From NCBI GenBank assembly GCA_049517655.1, contig JBEKRQ010000002.1:62001-126000 (forward strand): a stretch of DNA of 64,000 nt, given 5' to 3'. Of the stretch, positions 25,002 through 33,278 are shown piece by piece. Source of the DNA: UBA11358 sp049517655 (lineage in GTDB: Bacteria > Verrucomicrobiota > Verrucomicrobiia > Limisphaerales > UBA11358). Position 1 is the stretch's first letter. Each line of letters begins with the position of its first letter. Below the pieces are notes generated by a model. The model saw nothing but the letters and a program-made list of their open reading frames with translations, searched no databases and had not been told where the DNA came from. The position numbers and the translations under genes are program-made.

Positions 25002-26063
25002 ATGGACTGGAATTTTATCATCTTCAGTGTGATCAAAATCGCCGTGGTCATCGGCGTGGTATTGGGCATGGTGGCCTATGCGGTCTTGGCCGAGCGCAAA
25101 ATTTCAGCGTGGATTCAGGACCGTGTCGGGCCGAACCGCACTGCACCGCCGTTCGTCGAGAATATTCCCGTCATCGGGCCGGCCATGATCCGGCTCGGCC
25201 TTTTCCAGCCGCTGGCGGATGGGTTAAAATTCCTGCTCAAGGAAGATTTCACTCCGGCGGGCGTGCGCAAGGCGTTTTTCTGGCTCGCGCCGGCGATTGC
25301 CATCATTCCCTCGATGCTGGTGGTCGCGGTGATTCCGTTCGGCTCACAACTTGGCCATCAGAAAATGGTCATCGCGGATTTGAACATCGGCATCCTTTAC
25401 ACGTTCGGCATCGTTTCGATCGGCGTTTATGGAATCGTCCTGGCAGGCTATGCGGCGAATTCGAAATATCCGTTCCTCGGCGGCATCCGGTCGGGCGCAC
25501 AGATGATCTCCTACGAAATCGCGATGGGCATGTCGGTGATCCCCGTGTTGCTTGTCGTGGGCAATTTGAACTTGAGCCGGATTATCGGCTGGCAGACACA
25601 ACACGGCTGGCTGGTTCTTTACGCGCCGGTTTCGTTTCTCATTTTCCTGGTTGCGTCATTCGCGGAAACGAATCGGCTGCCGTTCGATTTTCCCGAAGCC
25701 GAGCAGGAACTGGTCGGCGGTTACCACACCGAATACAGTTCGATGAAATTCGCGCTGTTTTTTCTCGCCGAATATTCCAACATGATCGCGGCGGCAGCAA
25801 TGATGGTGACGCTGTTTTTTGGCGGATGGACGCTGCCGTTTTGGGGGCTGGACCATCCGGCGGCAACATTGGGACAAGGCATCGCGCATATTCTCGTTTT
25901 CGTCGCAAAGATGCTCTTGTTCATGGTGGTATTCATGTGGGTGCGCTGGATGTGGCCGCGGTTCCGGTATGACCAGTTGATGGATTTGGGCTGGCGGCGG
26001 TTCGTGCCGCTGGCGCTGGCGAACATTTTGGTAACGGCGGTAATTTTGTGGATAATGAGTTAG
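25002..26063 (+). CDS. nuoH: NADH-quinone oxidoreductase subunit H
   Basis: The 353-residue membrane subunit has about eight TM helices and the loop motifs 'ERKISAWIQDRVGPNRT' and 'ASFAETNRLPFDFPEAEQEL', which help form the quinone chamber. Its length matches the family. It begins 1 bp after the nuoG stop. Confidence 0.97.
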   Translation: MDWNFIIFSVIKIAVVIGVVLGMVAYAVLAERKISAWIQDRVGPNRTAPPFVENIPVIGPAMIRLGLFQPLADGLKFLLKEDFTPAGVRKAFFWLAPAIAIIPSMLVVAVIPFGSQLGHQKMVIADLNIGILYTFGIVSIGVYGIVLAGYAANSKYPFLGGIRSGAQMISYEIAMGMSVIPVLLVVGNLNLSRIIGWQTQHGWLVLYAPVSFLIFLVASFAETNRLPFDFPEAEQELVGGYHTEYSSMKFALFFLAEYSNMIAAAAMMVTLFFGGWTLPFWGLDHPAATLGQGIAHILVFVAKMLLFMVVFMWVRWMWPRFRYDQLMDLGWRRFVPLALANILVTAVILWIMS

Positions 26064-26074
26064 GAAAATTATGA

Positions 26075-26153
26075 AGTGCGAATTTCGAGTTTCGAATGGC
26101 CTGCTGGTTCTTGCTCCAGTGATTCGTAATTCGAAATTCAGAATTTGAAATTT
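26075..26153. repeat. Inverted heptamer-array element between nuoH and nuoI
   Basis: The left arm (GTGCGAA, TTTCGAG, TTTCGAA) and right arm (GATTCGT, AATTCGA, AATTCAG, AATTTGA) are 7-bp arrays in inverted orientation around ~20 bp. It fills nearly the whole intergenic gap. Confidence 0.75.
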
Positions 26154-26158
26154 ACAGG

Positions 26159-26716
26159 ATGATTGTTAATCGCAAATCGTTGACGTTTTGGGAAAGGCTT
26201 TATCTGCCGGCAGTTGTCGGCGGATTCAAAGTCACAGGCCGGCATTTGTTCCGTTCGTTGTTCGGCGGCAAAACTATCACGATGGAATATCCCGAGCAAA
26301 AATGGGCTGTGCCGCCGGGCTATCGCGGAGCGCCTTACCTCGTCCGCGATCAGGAGGGCAACACCAAGTGCGTGTCCTGCCAGCTTTGTGAATTTGTGTG
26401 CCCGCCCAAGGCCATCAAAATCATTCCGCCGGGTCCCGCCGGTGAGCTTGCCGACCGTCCGAACGCCGAAAAAATGCCGAAGGAATTTGAGATCGACATG
26501 CTCCGCTGCATCTTCTGCGGTTTTTGCCAGGAAGTCTGCCCGGAGGAAGCCATCTTTTTGCAGAAGGATTACTCGCTTACCGGCTTGGCCCGCGACGAAA
26601 TGATTTACAACAAGGAAAAACTGCTCGCGCTCGGCGGCGTTCACGCCGGTGTCCGGAAATGGAAACACCAACTTGAAGAAACCAGAGAGCAGGAGGATTT
26701 TCCGGTGAAAGCTTGA
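26159..26716 (+). CDS. nuoI: NADH-quinone oxidoreductase subunit I
   Basis: The 185-residue ferredoxin-like subunit holds clusters N6a/N6b. Two CxxCxxCxxxCP motifs are present: 'CVSCQLCEFVCPPKAI' near residue 71 and 'CIFCGFCQEVCPEEAI' near 119. The N-terminal amphipathic segment fits membrane-surface docking. The gene follows a repeat element rather than abutting nuoH. Confidence 0.97.
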   Translation: MIVNRKSLTFWERLYLPAVVGGFKVTGRHLFRSLFGGKTITMEYPEQKWAVPPGYRGAPYLVRDQEGNTKCVSCQLCEFVCPPKAIKIIPPGPAGELADRPNAEKMPKEFEIDMLRCIFCGFCQEVCPEEAIFLQKDYSLTGLARDEMIYNKEKLLALGGVHAGVRKWKHQLEETREQEDFPVKA

Positions 26717-26728
26717 AGCAAGGGAAAC

Positions 26729-27235
26729 ATGGGATTGCCTGACATATTATTTTATGTGTTCGCGGCGCTGACGTTGCTGTGCGGCGCATTGGTCATCGCC
26801 AATCCGTTCAGCCGCAACCCGGTCACGAGCGCGATGTTCCTCGTGCTGACCATCATTTCGATGGCCGGGCTGTTCGTGCTGCTGCACGCGTTCTTCCTCG
26901 CCGCCGTCCAAATCATCGTTTACGCCGGCGCGGTCATCGTCTTGTTCCTGTTCGTCATTATGCTGCTCGATTTGAAGGAGGAACAACGGCGAAAAATCAG
27001 GTTTTTCAGCGTCGTAGCCGGGCTGCTTTCCGTCGGCGCCATCGTGGCAATTTTCATGAGGAGCCTGGGCGTTACTTTGTTTAACATTCCTCCCTTGCCC
27101 GTGCTTGAAGGCGATACCACATCGCTCGGCAAACTTTTATTCACCCAATACGTGTTGCCGTTTGAAGTCGTAGCCGTCCTGCTCCTCGTGGCGATGGTCG
27201 GCGTGATTTTGTTGAGTAAAAAGGACCTGAAATGA
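26729..27235 (+). CDS. nuoJ: NADH-quinone oxidoreductase subunit J
   Basis: The 168-residue membrane subunit has five TM helices and the conserved TM3 stretch 'FLAAVQIIVYAGAVIVLFLF' with the pi-bulge-type glycine. It lies 12 bp after nuoI. Its stop is followed at once by an inverted-repeat element. Confidence 0.95.
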   Translation: MGLPDILFYVFAALTLLCGALVIANPFSRNPVTSAMFLVLTIISMAGLFVLLHAFFLAAVQIIVYAGAVIVLFLFVIMLLDLKEEQRRKIRFFSVVAGLLSVGAIVAIFMRSLGVTLFNIPPLPVLEGDTTSLGKLLFTQYVLPFEVVAVLLLVAMVGVILLSKKDLK

Positions 27236-27236
27236 A

Positions 27237-27309
27237 ACTGGTTAAATCGTTAAACGAGTTAAATGAGATGAGTCGTAAATTACTCTCTCATTCAACCCAT
27301 TTAACCAGT
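27237..27309. repeat. Inverted-repeat element between nuoJ and nuoK
   Basis: The arms begin ACTGGTTAAAT on both strands and contain GTTAAA/TTAAATGAG-type units. The left arm spans ~27237-27272 and the right arm ~27282-27309. Unit length is less regular than in the other heptamer loci. Confidence 0.7.
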
Positions 27310-27328
27310 CACTAATTTAACTCAAAAC

Positions 27329-27634
27329 ATGAACGTAGGCTTGGAACATTACTTGGTTGTGAGCTTTTTGTTGTTCGCGCTTGGCCTGCTCGGTGTCGTC
27401 GTGCGGCGCAATCTGATTGTCATTTACATGTCGCTGGAGCTGATGCTGAACGCAGCGAACCTCGCGCTCGTCTCGTTTTCGCGGTTTAACAACAACCTGA
27501 ACGGCCAGATTCTGGTCTTCTTCATCATCACCGTCGCGGCGGCGGAAGTGGCAGTCGGCCTCGCGCTCATCGTGGCGCTGTATCGCAAACGCCAGTCCGC
27601 CCACGTCGAAGACCTGACCCTGATGAAACTTTGA
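27329..27634 (+). CDS. nuoK: NADH-quinone oxidoreductase subunit K
   Basis: The 101-residue three-TM subunit has 'NLIVIYMSLELMLNAANLAL' with the conserved glutamate of TM2 and 'FFIITVAAAEVAVGLALIVA' with the TM3 glutamate, both part of the proton path. Its length is typical. A 150-bp repeat element separates it from nuoL. Confidence 0.97.
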   Translation: MNVGLEHYLVVSFLLFALGLLGVVVRRNLIVIYMSLELMLNAANLALVSFSRFNNNLNGQILVFFIITVAAAEVAVGLALIVALYRKRQSAHVEDLTLMKL

Positions 27635-27657
27635 TGATACGCAAATTTCACAATTGT

Positions 27658-27807
27658 CTGGGGAGCGCAGCCGCCTCGGCTGCGGTTCGACGCGCCCTCG
27701 CGTCGAACACTGCGGTGCGCGAATGGATGATCACGTCCAATTTAATGCGCTCGTGTGCCAACGACGAGGGCGTCGTTGGTTGCGCCCGAGGCGGGCGCGC
27801 TCCCCAG
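27658..27807. mobile_element. 150-bp MITE-like element between nuoK and nuoL
   Basis: The ends are a 22-bp imperfect inverted repeat (CTGGGGAGCGCAGCCGCCTC versus CTGGGGAGCGCGCCCGCCTC). Inside are two perfect hairpins: GTTCGACGCG/CGCGTCGAAC at 27685-27708 and CCAACGACG/CGTCGTTGG at 27758-27779. It has no coding potential of its own. An open frame through it joins nuoL but is not conserved protein. No target duplication is obvious. Confidence 0.85.
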
Positions 27808-27818
27808 TTTCAAATCGG

Positions 27819-29705
27819 ATGAAACTCGAAGCATTACCATGGTTGATCTTGTTTCTGCCACTGCTGGCGGCGGGCTGCATCACGCTGTTCACGCTGCGGA
27901 ACCGCGCGGTGAGCGCCGGTTTGTCCATCGGCGCGATTGTCATCGGTTTCGCCCTCACGATTTCATTCATCGCGGCGAACGGCTGGACGCCGATGCCCGC
28001 CGAATCCGTTACTAACTGGTTGACCATCGGCGGGTTGCACGTGGACTTCGGGTTGAAGCTCGATGCGCTGAGCCTGATGATGTTGCTCGTCGTCACCGGT
28101 GTTGGCGGCGCGATCCACATTTACTCCTTCGGCTACATGCACGAGGACCGCGGTTTCTCACGCTACTTCGCGTGCATGAGTCTGTTCACTTTCTCGATGC
28201 TCGGCGTCGTGTTGGCGAACAATTTCATCGAACTCTTCATTTTCTGGGAACTCGTCGGCGTATCGTCCTATCTGCTCATCGGCCACTGGTTCGAACGTCC
28301 CAGCGCCGGCGACGCGGCGAAAAAAGCCTTTATCGTCAACCGCCTCGGTGACTTTGGATTTCTGCTCGGTATTCTGACGGTTTGGGGATTGCTCGGTTCG
28401 CTCAATTTTACTTCGTTGCAAAATCAACTCGCCGCGAATCCCGCCGCACTCGGCGGTATCGCGTCCATTGCCGCGCTGCTGATTTTCTGCGGCGCGGTCG
28501 GCAAATCCGCACAATTTCCGCTGCACGTGTGGCTGCCCGACGCGATGGAAGGCCCAACACCCGTCAGCGCCTTCATCCATGCCGCGACGATGGTGGCCGC
28601 AGGTGTCTATATGCTCTGCCGCGTCCTTTTTCTGCTCGATGTGACGGCGTTGGAAGTGATCGCATGGATTGGCGGTTTTACCGCGCTGCTCGCCGCATTA
28701 ATTGCCGTCCAGCAAAACGACATCAAACGCATCCTCGCCTATTCGACGATTTCGCAACTCGGTTACATGATCATGTCTGTCGGTCTGGCTGGTCCGACGC
28801 CCGCGATGTTTCATTTGACGACGCATGCCTTTTTCAAGGCGTTGCTATTCCTGGCCGCCGGCTCGGTCATTCACGCAATGCACAACGAGCAGGACATCTG
28901 GAAAATGGGCAGCGTGCAAAAGAAAATGCCCGTCACGTTCTGGACGTTTCTCATCGGCACACTGGCCCTGAGCGGCGTGCCGCCATTCAGCGGTTTCTAT
29001 TCCAAAGACAGCATTCTCGGTCAGGCGCTGGGGCAAACCCATGAGCACCCGTTCACCGGTTGGGCGCTTTTCGTTCTCGGTGTGTTCACGACGGGATTGA
29101 CGGCGTTCTACATGTTCCGGCTGTTCTATGTTGCGTTCCTCGGCAAGGCGAAAACTGAAGCCGCTGGACACGTCCATGAGTCATCTGCCGTTATGGCCTG
29201 GCCGTTGCGTGCGCTGGCCGCATTTGCACTGGTTGGCGGCGTTATCGGTGTCAGCCAAACCTACGCCTCTCAATTTGGCGGCGCGGCGGAACATTTTTCG
29301 TTCGCTCAAACCCTCATTGACCCGTTTAAACAGTCGCCCGGTGCCGCGGTGATCGGAATTGCTTTCGTTGCGGCGGGCTTTTTTGCCGGTCGCGCGTTGT
29401 ATCGCAACGCGACGAGCGATCCGTTGCCCGCCAAACTCGGCGGTTTTGCCACCGCGATGAAGAACCGCTTTTATTTTGACGAGCTTTACGAGGCCACGGT
29501 CATCCGCGCGCATGATTTCATCGCGGCAGTGATGGATTGGATTGATCGTTGGTTGGTGGATTGGGCCTGCATCGGCTTTGTTCGTGGCGGCACGGATTTG
29601 ACCGGTCGCGCGTTGCGGCTCGTCCAGACCGGCAATCTCCAGACTTACGCATTTCTGTTTGTGCTGGGCGTGGCAGTGGTCATGTATTTGGTTTTGGGAA
29701 AATAA
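27819..29705 (+). CDS. nuoL: NADH-quinone oxidoreductase subunit L
   Basis: The 628-residue antiporter-like subunit has about 16 TM helices. Signature stretches are 'HVWLPDAMEGPTPVSAFIHA' (with TM7 and HL-loop residues), 'KAFIVNRLGDFGFLLGI' and 'FFKALLFLAAGSVIHAM'. A long C-terminal lateral helix region follows. A longer frame upstream runs through the 150-bp repeat; the ATG at 27819 ('MKLEALPWLILFLPLLAA') is the real start. Confidence 0.97.
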   Translation: MKLEALPWLILFLPLLAAGCITLFTLRNRAVSAGLSIGAIVIGFALTISFIAANGWTPMPAESVTNWLTIGGLHVDFGLKLDALSLMMLLVVTGVGGAIHIYSFGYMHEDRGFSRYFACMSLFTFSMLGVVLANNFIELFIFWELVGVSSYLLIGHWFERPSAGDAAKKAFIVNRLGDFGFLLGILTVWGLLGSLNFTSLQNQLAANPAALGGIASIAALLIFCGAVGKSAQFPLHVWLPDAMEGPTPVSAFIHAATMVAAGVYMLCRVLFLLDVTALEVIAWIGGFTALLAALIAVQQNDIKRILAYSTISQLGYMIMSVGLAGPTPAMFHLTTHAFFKALLFLAAGSVIHAMHNEQDIWKMGSVQKKMPVTFWTFLIGTLALSGVPPFSGFYSKDSILGQALGQTHEHPFTGWALFVLGVFTTGLTAFYMFRLFYVAFLGKAKTEAAGHVHESSAVMAWPLRALAAFALVGGVIGVSQTYASQFGGAAEHFSFAQTLIDPFKQSPGAAVIGIAFVAAGFFAGRALYRNATSDPLPAKLGGFATAMKNRFYFDELYEATVIRAHDFIAAVMDWIDRWLVDWACIGFVRGGTDLTGRALRLVQTGNLQTYAFLFVLGVAVVMYLVLGK

Positions 29706-29706
29706 A

Positions 29707-31398
29707 ATGTCCATTTTGACCTACATCCTTGGTTGGCCGCTGCTGGCGGCGTTGTTGCTGGTGTTTGTGCCGCGCAATTTCCGTGTGATCATCCGCGCCG
29801 TCGCGATCGCGGTGACATTCATCTCAATGCTTCTGGCGGTGAAAATGTTCTGCCAGTTTGTCACGGGCCAAGCGGGCTATCAATTCGAGCAGCAAATTTC
29901 GTGGGTCGAATCGCTCGGCATCAGTTATCACGTCGGCGCAGATGGCTTGAATGTCGGGCTGATTTTGATGGGCGCGGTCGTTGCATTTGCGGCGGCGTGC
30001 TGCTCGTGGGAAATCAAGGAACGCGAGAAGGAATTTTACATTCTGCTGCTGGTGATGACGGGCGGCATTCTCGGCGCGTTTGCATCGCTCGATCTGTTTT
30101 TCTTCTATTTCTTCCATGAACTGGCGCTGGTGCCGACGTTTATCATGATTGGCGTGTGGGGCCGCGGCGAGCGGAAGAATTATGCGACGTTTCAGATTAC
30201 ACTCTACTTGAGTCTGGGCGCGCTCATTGCGCTGATCGGCCTTATCGCGCTTTACCTGAAATCGGGTGTGAACACGTTTGATATTCCGAAACTTATGGAA
30301 TACATCGCGGTGCATCCGCTTTCAGCGCAGTCGCAAAATCTCATCTTCCCGCTGCTGTTGTTTGGTTTCGGCATTTTGGTTTCGCTTTGGCCGTTCCATT
30401 CGTGGGCGCCACTGGGTTACGCGGCTGCGCCGTCGCCGACGGCGATGATGCACGCCGGCGTGCTGAAAAAGTTCGGCCTCTACGGTTTGATCCGGATCGC
30501 GCTGCCGTTGATGCCGCAGGCGGCGCAGAATTGGATGCAAATCCTCGCCTGGCTTTGCCTCGGCAACATCCTTTACATCGGCTGGGTGGCGATGCGCCAG
30601 CGCGACCTCAACCTGCTTATCGGCAACTCCAGCGTGGCGCACATGGGTTTCGCCTTCCTCGGCATCGCGAGCTTGAATCTCATCGGCGTGACCGGCGCGG
30701 TGTTTGTGATGATCGCGCACGGATTTCTCGCGGCGCTGACCTTCGGATTGAGCGGCTACATTTATCAAAAGACCGGCACGCTCCAAATGAGCGAGCTTGG
30801 CGGACTTTGCCGCCAATTGCCGTTCATCGGCACCGCGCTGCTCATGGCGGCACTGGCCGGGTGCGGCCTGCCGGGCTTTGCGAATTTCGTTGGAGAAGTC
30901 ATGGTTTTCTTCGGCGCGTGGAAGGTGTTTCCGCTGGTGACCGGTCTCGCGCTTTGGGGCGCGCTCATCATCGGCGCGGTTTACATGACACGCGCGGTGC
31001 GAAATGTTTTGCACGGACCGCTGCCGAAGAAATGGGCGAACCTTGCCGACGCCACGAGCCTTTGGCGCAGGCTGCCTTACGCGTTGCTACTCGTGAGCCT
31101 GCTCGTGTTCGGCTTTTTCCCGCGTTTGCTCACGGAACAAATCACGCCGGATGTTGAGAGGGTTGTGAACATGATGCGAGGTGAAACGGTTGCTGTGGGT
31201 GGCACCCGCCTCTGGCGGGTTCAATTCGGCGTCCCGCCGAATTGTGTTGGTGCGCGCAAAACCGGAACTGGTCACACAAGCAATGGCGAGCTTCGTTCAC
31301 AGACGGTTCCGGGCGTGACGCCCGTAACAACCCGCGAGACGCGGGTGCTACACAATATTCCCGTCCGTGCTTTGGCAAATAACACGATTTTGAATTAA
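29707..31398 (+). CDS. nuoM: NADH-quinone oxidoreductase subunit M with repeat-derived tail
   Basis: The 563-residue antiporter-like subunit has ~14 TM helices and 'HSWAPLGYAAAPSPTAMMHA' and 'NSSVAHMGFAFLGIASLNLI'. The normal protein appears to end near residue 490 ('LTEQITPDVERVV'). The remaining ~67 residues from ~497 are encoded by a 159-bp inverted-repeat element (31195-31353) plus a few codons, and show no NuoM similarity. It overlaps the nuoN start by one base. Confidence 0.95.
   Translation: MSILTYILGWPLLAALLLVFVPRNFRVIIRAVAIAVTFISMLLAVKMFCQFVTGQAGYQFEQQISWVESLGISYHVGADGLNVGLILMGAVVAFAAACCSWEIKEREKEFYILLLVMTGGILGAFASLDLFFFYFFHELALVPTFIMIGVWGRGERKNYATFQITLYLSLGALIALIGLIALYLKSGVNTFDIPKLMEYIAVHPLSAQSQNLIFPLLLFGFGILVSLWPFHSWAPLGYAAAPSPTAMMHAGVLKKFGLYGLIRIALPLMPQAAQNWMQILAWLCLGNILYIGWVAMRQRDLNLLIGNSSVAHMGFAFLGIASLNLIGVTGAVFVMIAHGFLAALTFGLSGYIYQKTGTLQMSELGGLCRQLPFIGTALLMAALAGCGLPGFANFVGEVMVFFGAWKVFPLVTGLALWGALIIGAVYMTRAVRNVLHGPLPKKWANLADATSLWRRLPYALLLVSLLVFGFFPRLLTEQITPDVERVVNMMRGETVAVGGTRLWRVQFGVPPNCVGARKTGTGHTSNGELRSQTVPGVTPVTTRETRVLHNIPVRALANNTILN
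31195..31353. mobile_element. 159-bp MITE-like element forming the nuoM 3' end
   Basis: Terminal inverted repeats: GTGGGTGGCACCCGCCTCTG at the left and, on the other strand, GTGTAGCACCCGCGTCTCGC at the right. An internal perfect hairpin CAATTCGGCG-TCC-CGCCGAATTG lies at 31222-31244, and a smaller GGGCG/CGCCC hairpin near 31311-31323. The whole element is read through in the nuoM frame. Confidence 0.85.
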
Positions 31399-32849
31399 TG
31401 AACTCTTCCCTGATCAGTCTTGAAATCTCGGTGGTAGCACTTGGTCTCGTGCTGCTGCTGTCGGATTTATTCATGCCTCCTGAACGCCGGCGCTTTCTCG
31501 GCTACGCGGCCATCGCGGCGCTGGGATTGCTGCTCCTGACCAGCCTGAGCGGCTACGGCAGTTGCAGTCTGACGGGCACGGCATTCAACGGCATGTTTGT
31601 GGAGGACACGCTGGCGGTCTTTTTTAAGCGGTACTTCCTTGTCGCCGCGATTTTGGTGCTGTTTATGTCGGTGGAATTTTCCGACCGGATCGCCACCGGC
31701 ATCTCGGAATACTATTCGCTCATCGTTTTCGCGCTGGCGGGAATGCTGTTCGCGGCATCGGCCAACGATTTTGCGATGCTCTTTGTTTCCATCGAATTGA
31801 TTACCGTTACATTTTACGTGCTGACGGGTTTCCAGCGCGGGCGGCTGGTGTCGCTCGAAGCCGGCGTGAAATATCTGATTCTCGGCGCGTTGTCGTCGGC
31901 ATTTCTCGTGTTCGGCATCGCGCTGGTGTGGGGGACGACGGGCAAGTTGAATTTCAACGAACTTGCGGCGGTCGCGGCGCAGTTCGAGACCAACAAAATT
32001 TTCCTCATCGGCGTGATGTTTGTGCTCGTCGGGCTTGGCTTCAAAATCGCCGCGGTTCCGTTCCAAATCTGGGTGCCGGACGTTTATCAAGGCGCGCCGA
32101 CGCCAACGACCGCATTCCTGGCGGTCGGATCAAAAGCCGCCGGATTTGTTTTGTTGCTGCGCGTGCTGTTCACCGCATTGCCGGACGTGGCGAAGCATTG
32201 GGCCGATTTGCTCATCGTGATTTCCGGCATCACGATTCTTTACGGCAACCTCTGTGCGCTGCCACAGCGCAATTTGAAACGGTTGATGGGGTATTCCAGC
32301 ATTGCGCACGCGGGTTATTTGTTGCTGGGCGTGGCGGCGTTGAGCGCGACCGGACAGGCGGCATTGTTGTATTATCTGGCCGGTTATTTGTTCACCGTGG
32401 TGGCGGCGTTTATGGTCATTTGCGTCGTGATGCGACATTCGGAAAGCGAGGACATTTCGGCGCTGGCAGGCTTGAACCGGCGCTCGCCTTTACTGGCCAC
32501 AACAATGACGCTGGCAATGGTGTCGCTGGCGGGCATTCCGCCAATGGCCGGATTTTTTGGGAAGTTTTTGCTGCTCAAAGCTGTCATCGCGCAAGGCTCG
32601 ACAAATCCGGGTTATTATTGCCTCGCGTTCACGGCGCTGGCGGGGATTGTGATTTCGCTCTATTACTATTTCGGCGTGATTCGCGCGATTTACTGGAGCA
32701 AGGACGCGCCGGATTTGACGCCGATTCGTTTGTCCGGGCCGATTAAGTTTTCCGTTTGCGTTTGCATCGCGGGCATGTTCTGGCTCGGTTTGTTTCCGAG
32801 CGTGGTGCTGAACCTTGCAACGGAAGCGGTGAAAGTTTTAGGAATGTAA
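31398..32849 (+). CDS. nuoN: NADH-quinone oxidoreductase subunit N
   Basis: The 483-residue antiporter-like subunit has 'KIAAVPFQIWVPDVYQGAPT' and 'LMGYSSIAHAGYLLLGVAAL' with the conserved lysine and proline positions and ~14 TM helices. It is the last complex I gene. It begins in the TAATG overlap with nuoM. Confidence 0.97.
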   Translation: MNSSLISLEISVVALGLVLLLSDLFMPPERRRFLGYAAIAALGLLLLTSLSGYGSCSLTGTAFNGMFVEDTLAVFFKRYFLVAAILVLFMSVEFSDRIATGISEYYSLIVFALAGMLFAASANDFAMLFVSIELITVTFYVLTGFQRGRLVSLEAGVKYLILGALSSAFLVFGIALVWGTTGKLNFNELAAVAAQFETNKIFLIGVMFVLVGLGFKIAAVPFQIWVPDVYQGAPTPTTAFLAVGSKAAGFVLLLRVLFTALPDVAKHWADLLIVISGITILYGNLCALPQRNLKRLMGYSSIAHAGYLLLGVAALSATGQAALLYYLAGYLFTVVAAFMVICVVMRHSESEDISALAGLNRRSPLLATTMTLAMVSLAGIPPMAGFFGKFLLLKAVIAQGSTNPGYYCLAFTALAGIVISLYYYFGVIRAIYWSKDAPDLTPIRLSGPIKFSVCVCIAGMFWLGLFPSVVLNLATEAVKVLGM

Positions 32850-33003
32850 TTATCACACCGTTTGCATCTGCACAGCGTCCACGATTTGCTCACCGGCGAG
32901 GATGGAGCCGATGATGACAGCGATGCCTTTGTGCAGGCGGGATTCAAAAGGCAAATGAAACTTGCCAGCAACACAGGCAGCGGCCATATTGGCCGGACAA
33001 TTT

Positions 33004-33237
33004 ATGGCTGACGTTGCAAATAAATATCCCGAAAACGTCCCGGGCAAATACTACGTGGACAACCAGTGCATTGACTGCGACCTGTGCCGTGAAACGGCGC
33101 CGGACAATTTCAAGCGCAATGAAGATGGCGGATACTCAGTCGTCTGCAAACAGCCGGCCTCGCCCGAAGAGGAGACGCGCTGCAAAGAGGCCAAGGAAGG
33201 CTGCCCGGTCGAAGCCATCGGCGATAACGGCGCTTAG
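33004..33237 (+). CDS. Ferredoxin, single [4Fe-4S]
   Basis: The 77-residue protein has 'CIDCDLCRETAP' at ~21-32 and a distant Cys with 'EGCPVEAIGDNG' at the C-terminus, giving one CxxCxxC...CP cluster of the small monocluster ferredoxin family. It lies 154 bp after nuoN on the same strand and may transfer electrons linked to complex I or other redox enzymes. The preceding gap encodes nothing convincing. An in-frame upstream start at 32962 is less likely. Confidence 0.88.
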   Translation: MADVANKYPENVPGKYYVDNQCIDCDLCRETAPDNFKRNEDGGYSVVCKQPASPEEETRCKEAKEGCPVEAIGDNGA

Positions 33238-33278
33238 TTTTTCGATTCTTCCAAGGCAAATCCACAGAGGCGCGGCGA

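Noticed and set aside
27658..27807. The 150-bp nuo element considered as a structured regulatory RNA or riboswitch.
   Set aside because: Inverted ends typical of mobile elements and absence of a recognisable riboswitch core make a MITE-like origin more likely.
27654..27818. An N-terminal extension of nuoL.
   Set aside because: The 55 extra codons fall in the 150-bp repeat element; the conserved protein starts at 27819.
32853..33047. A 64-codon minus-strand frame between nuoN and the ferredoxin gene, ending in a hydrophobic segment.
   Set aside because: It overlaps the ferredoxin start, has no recognisable start signal and matches no family I know. A decayed gene end is possible but not supportable.
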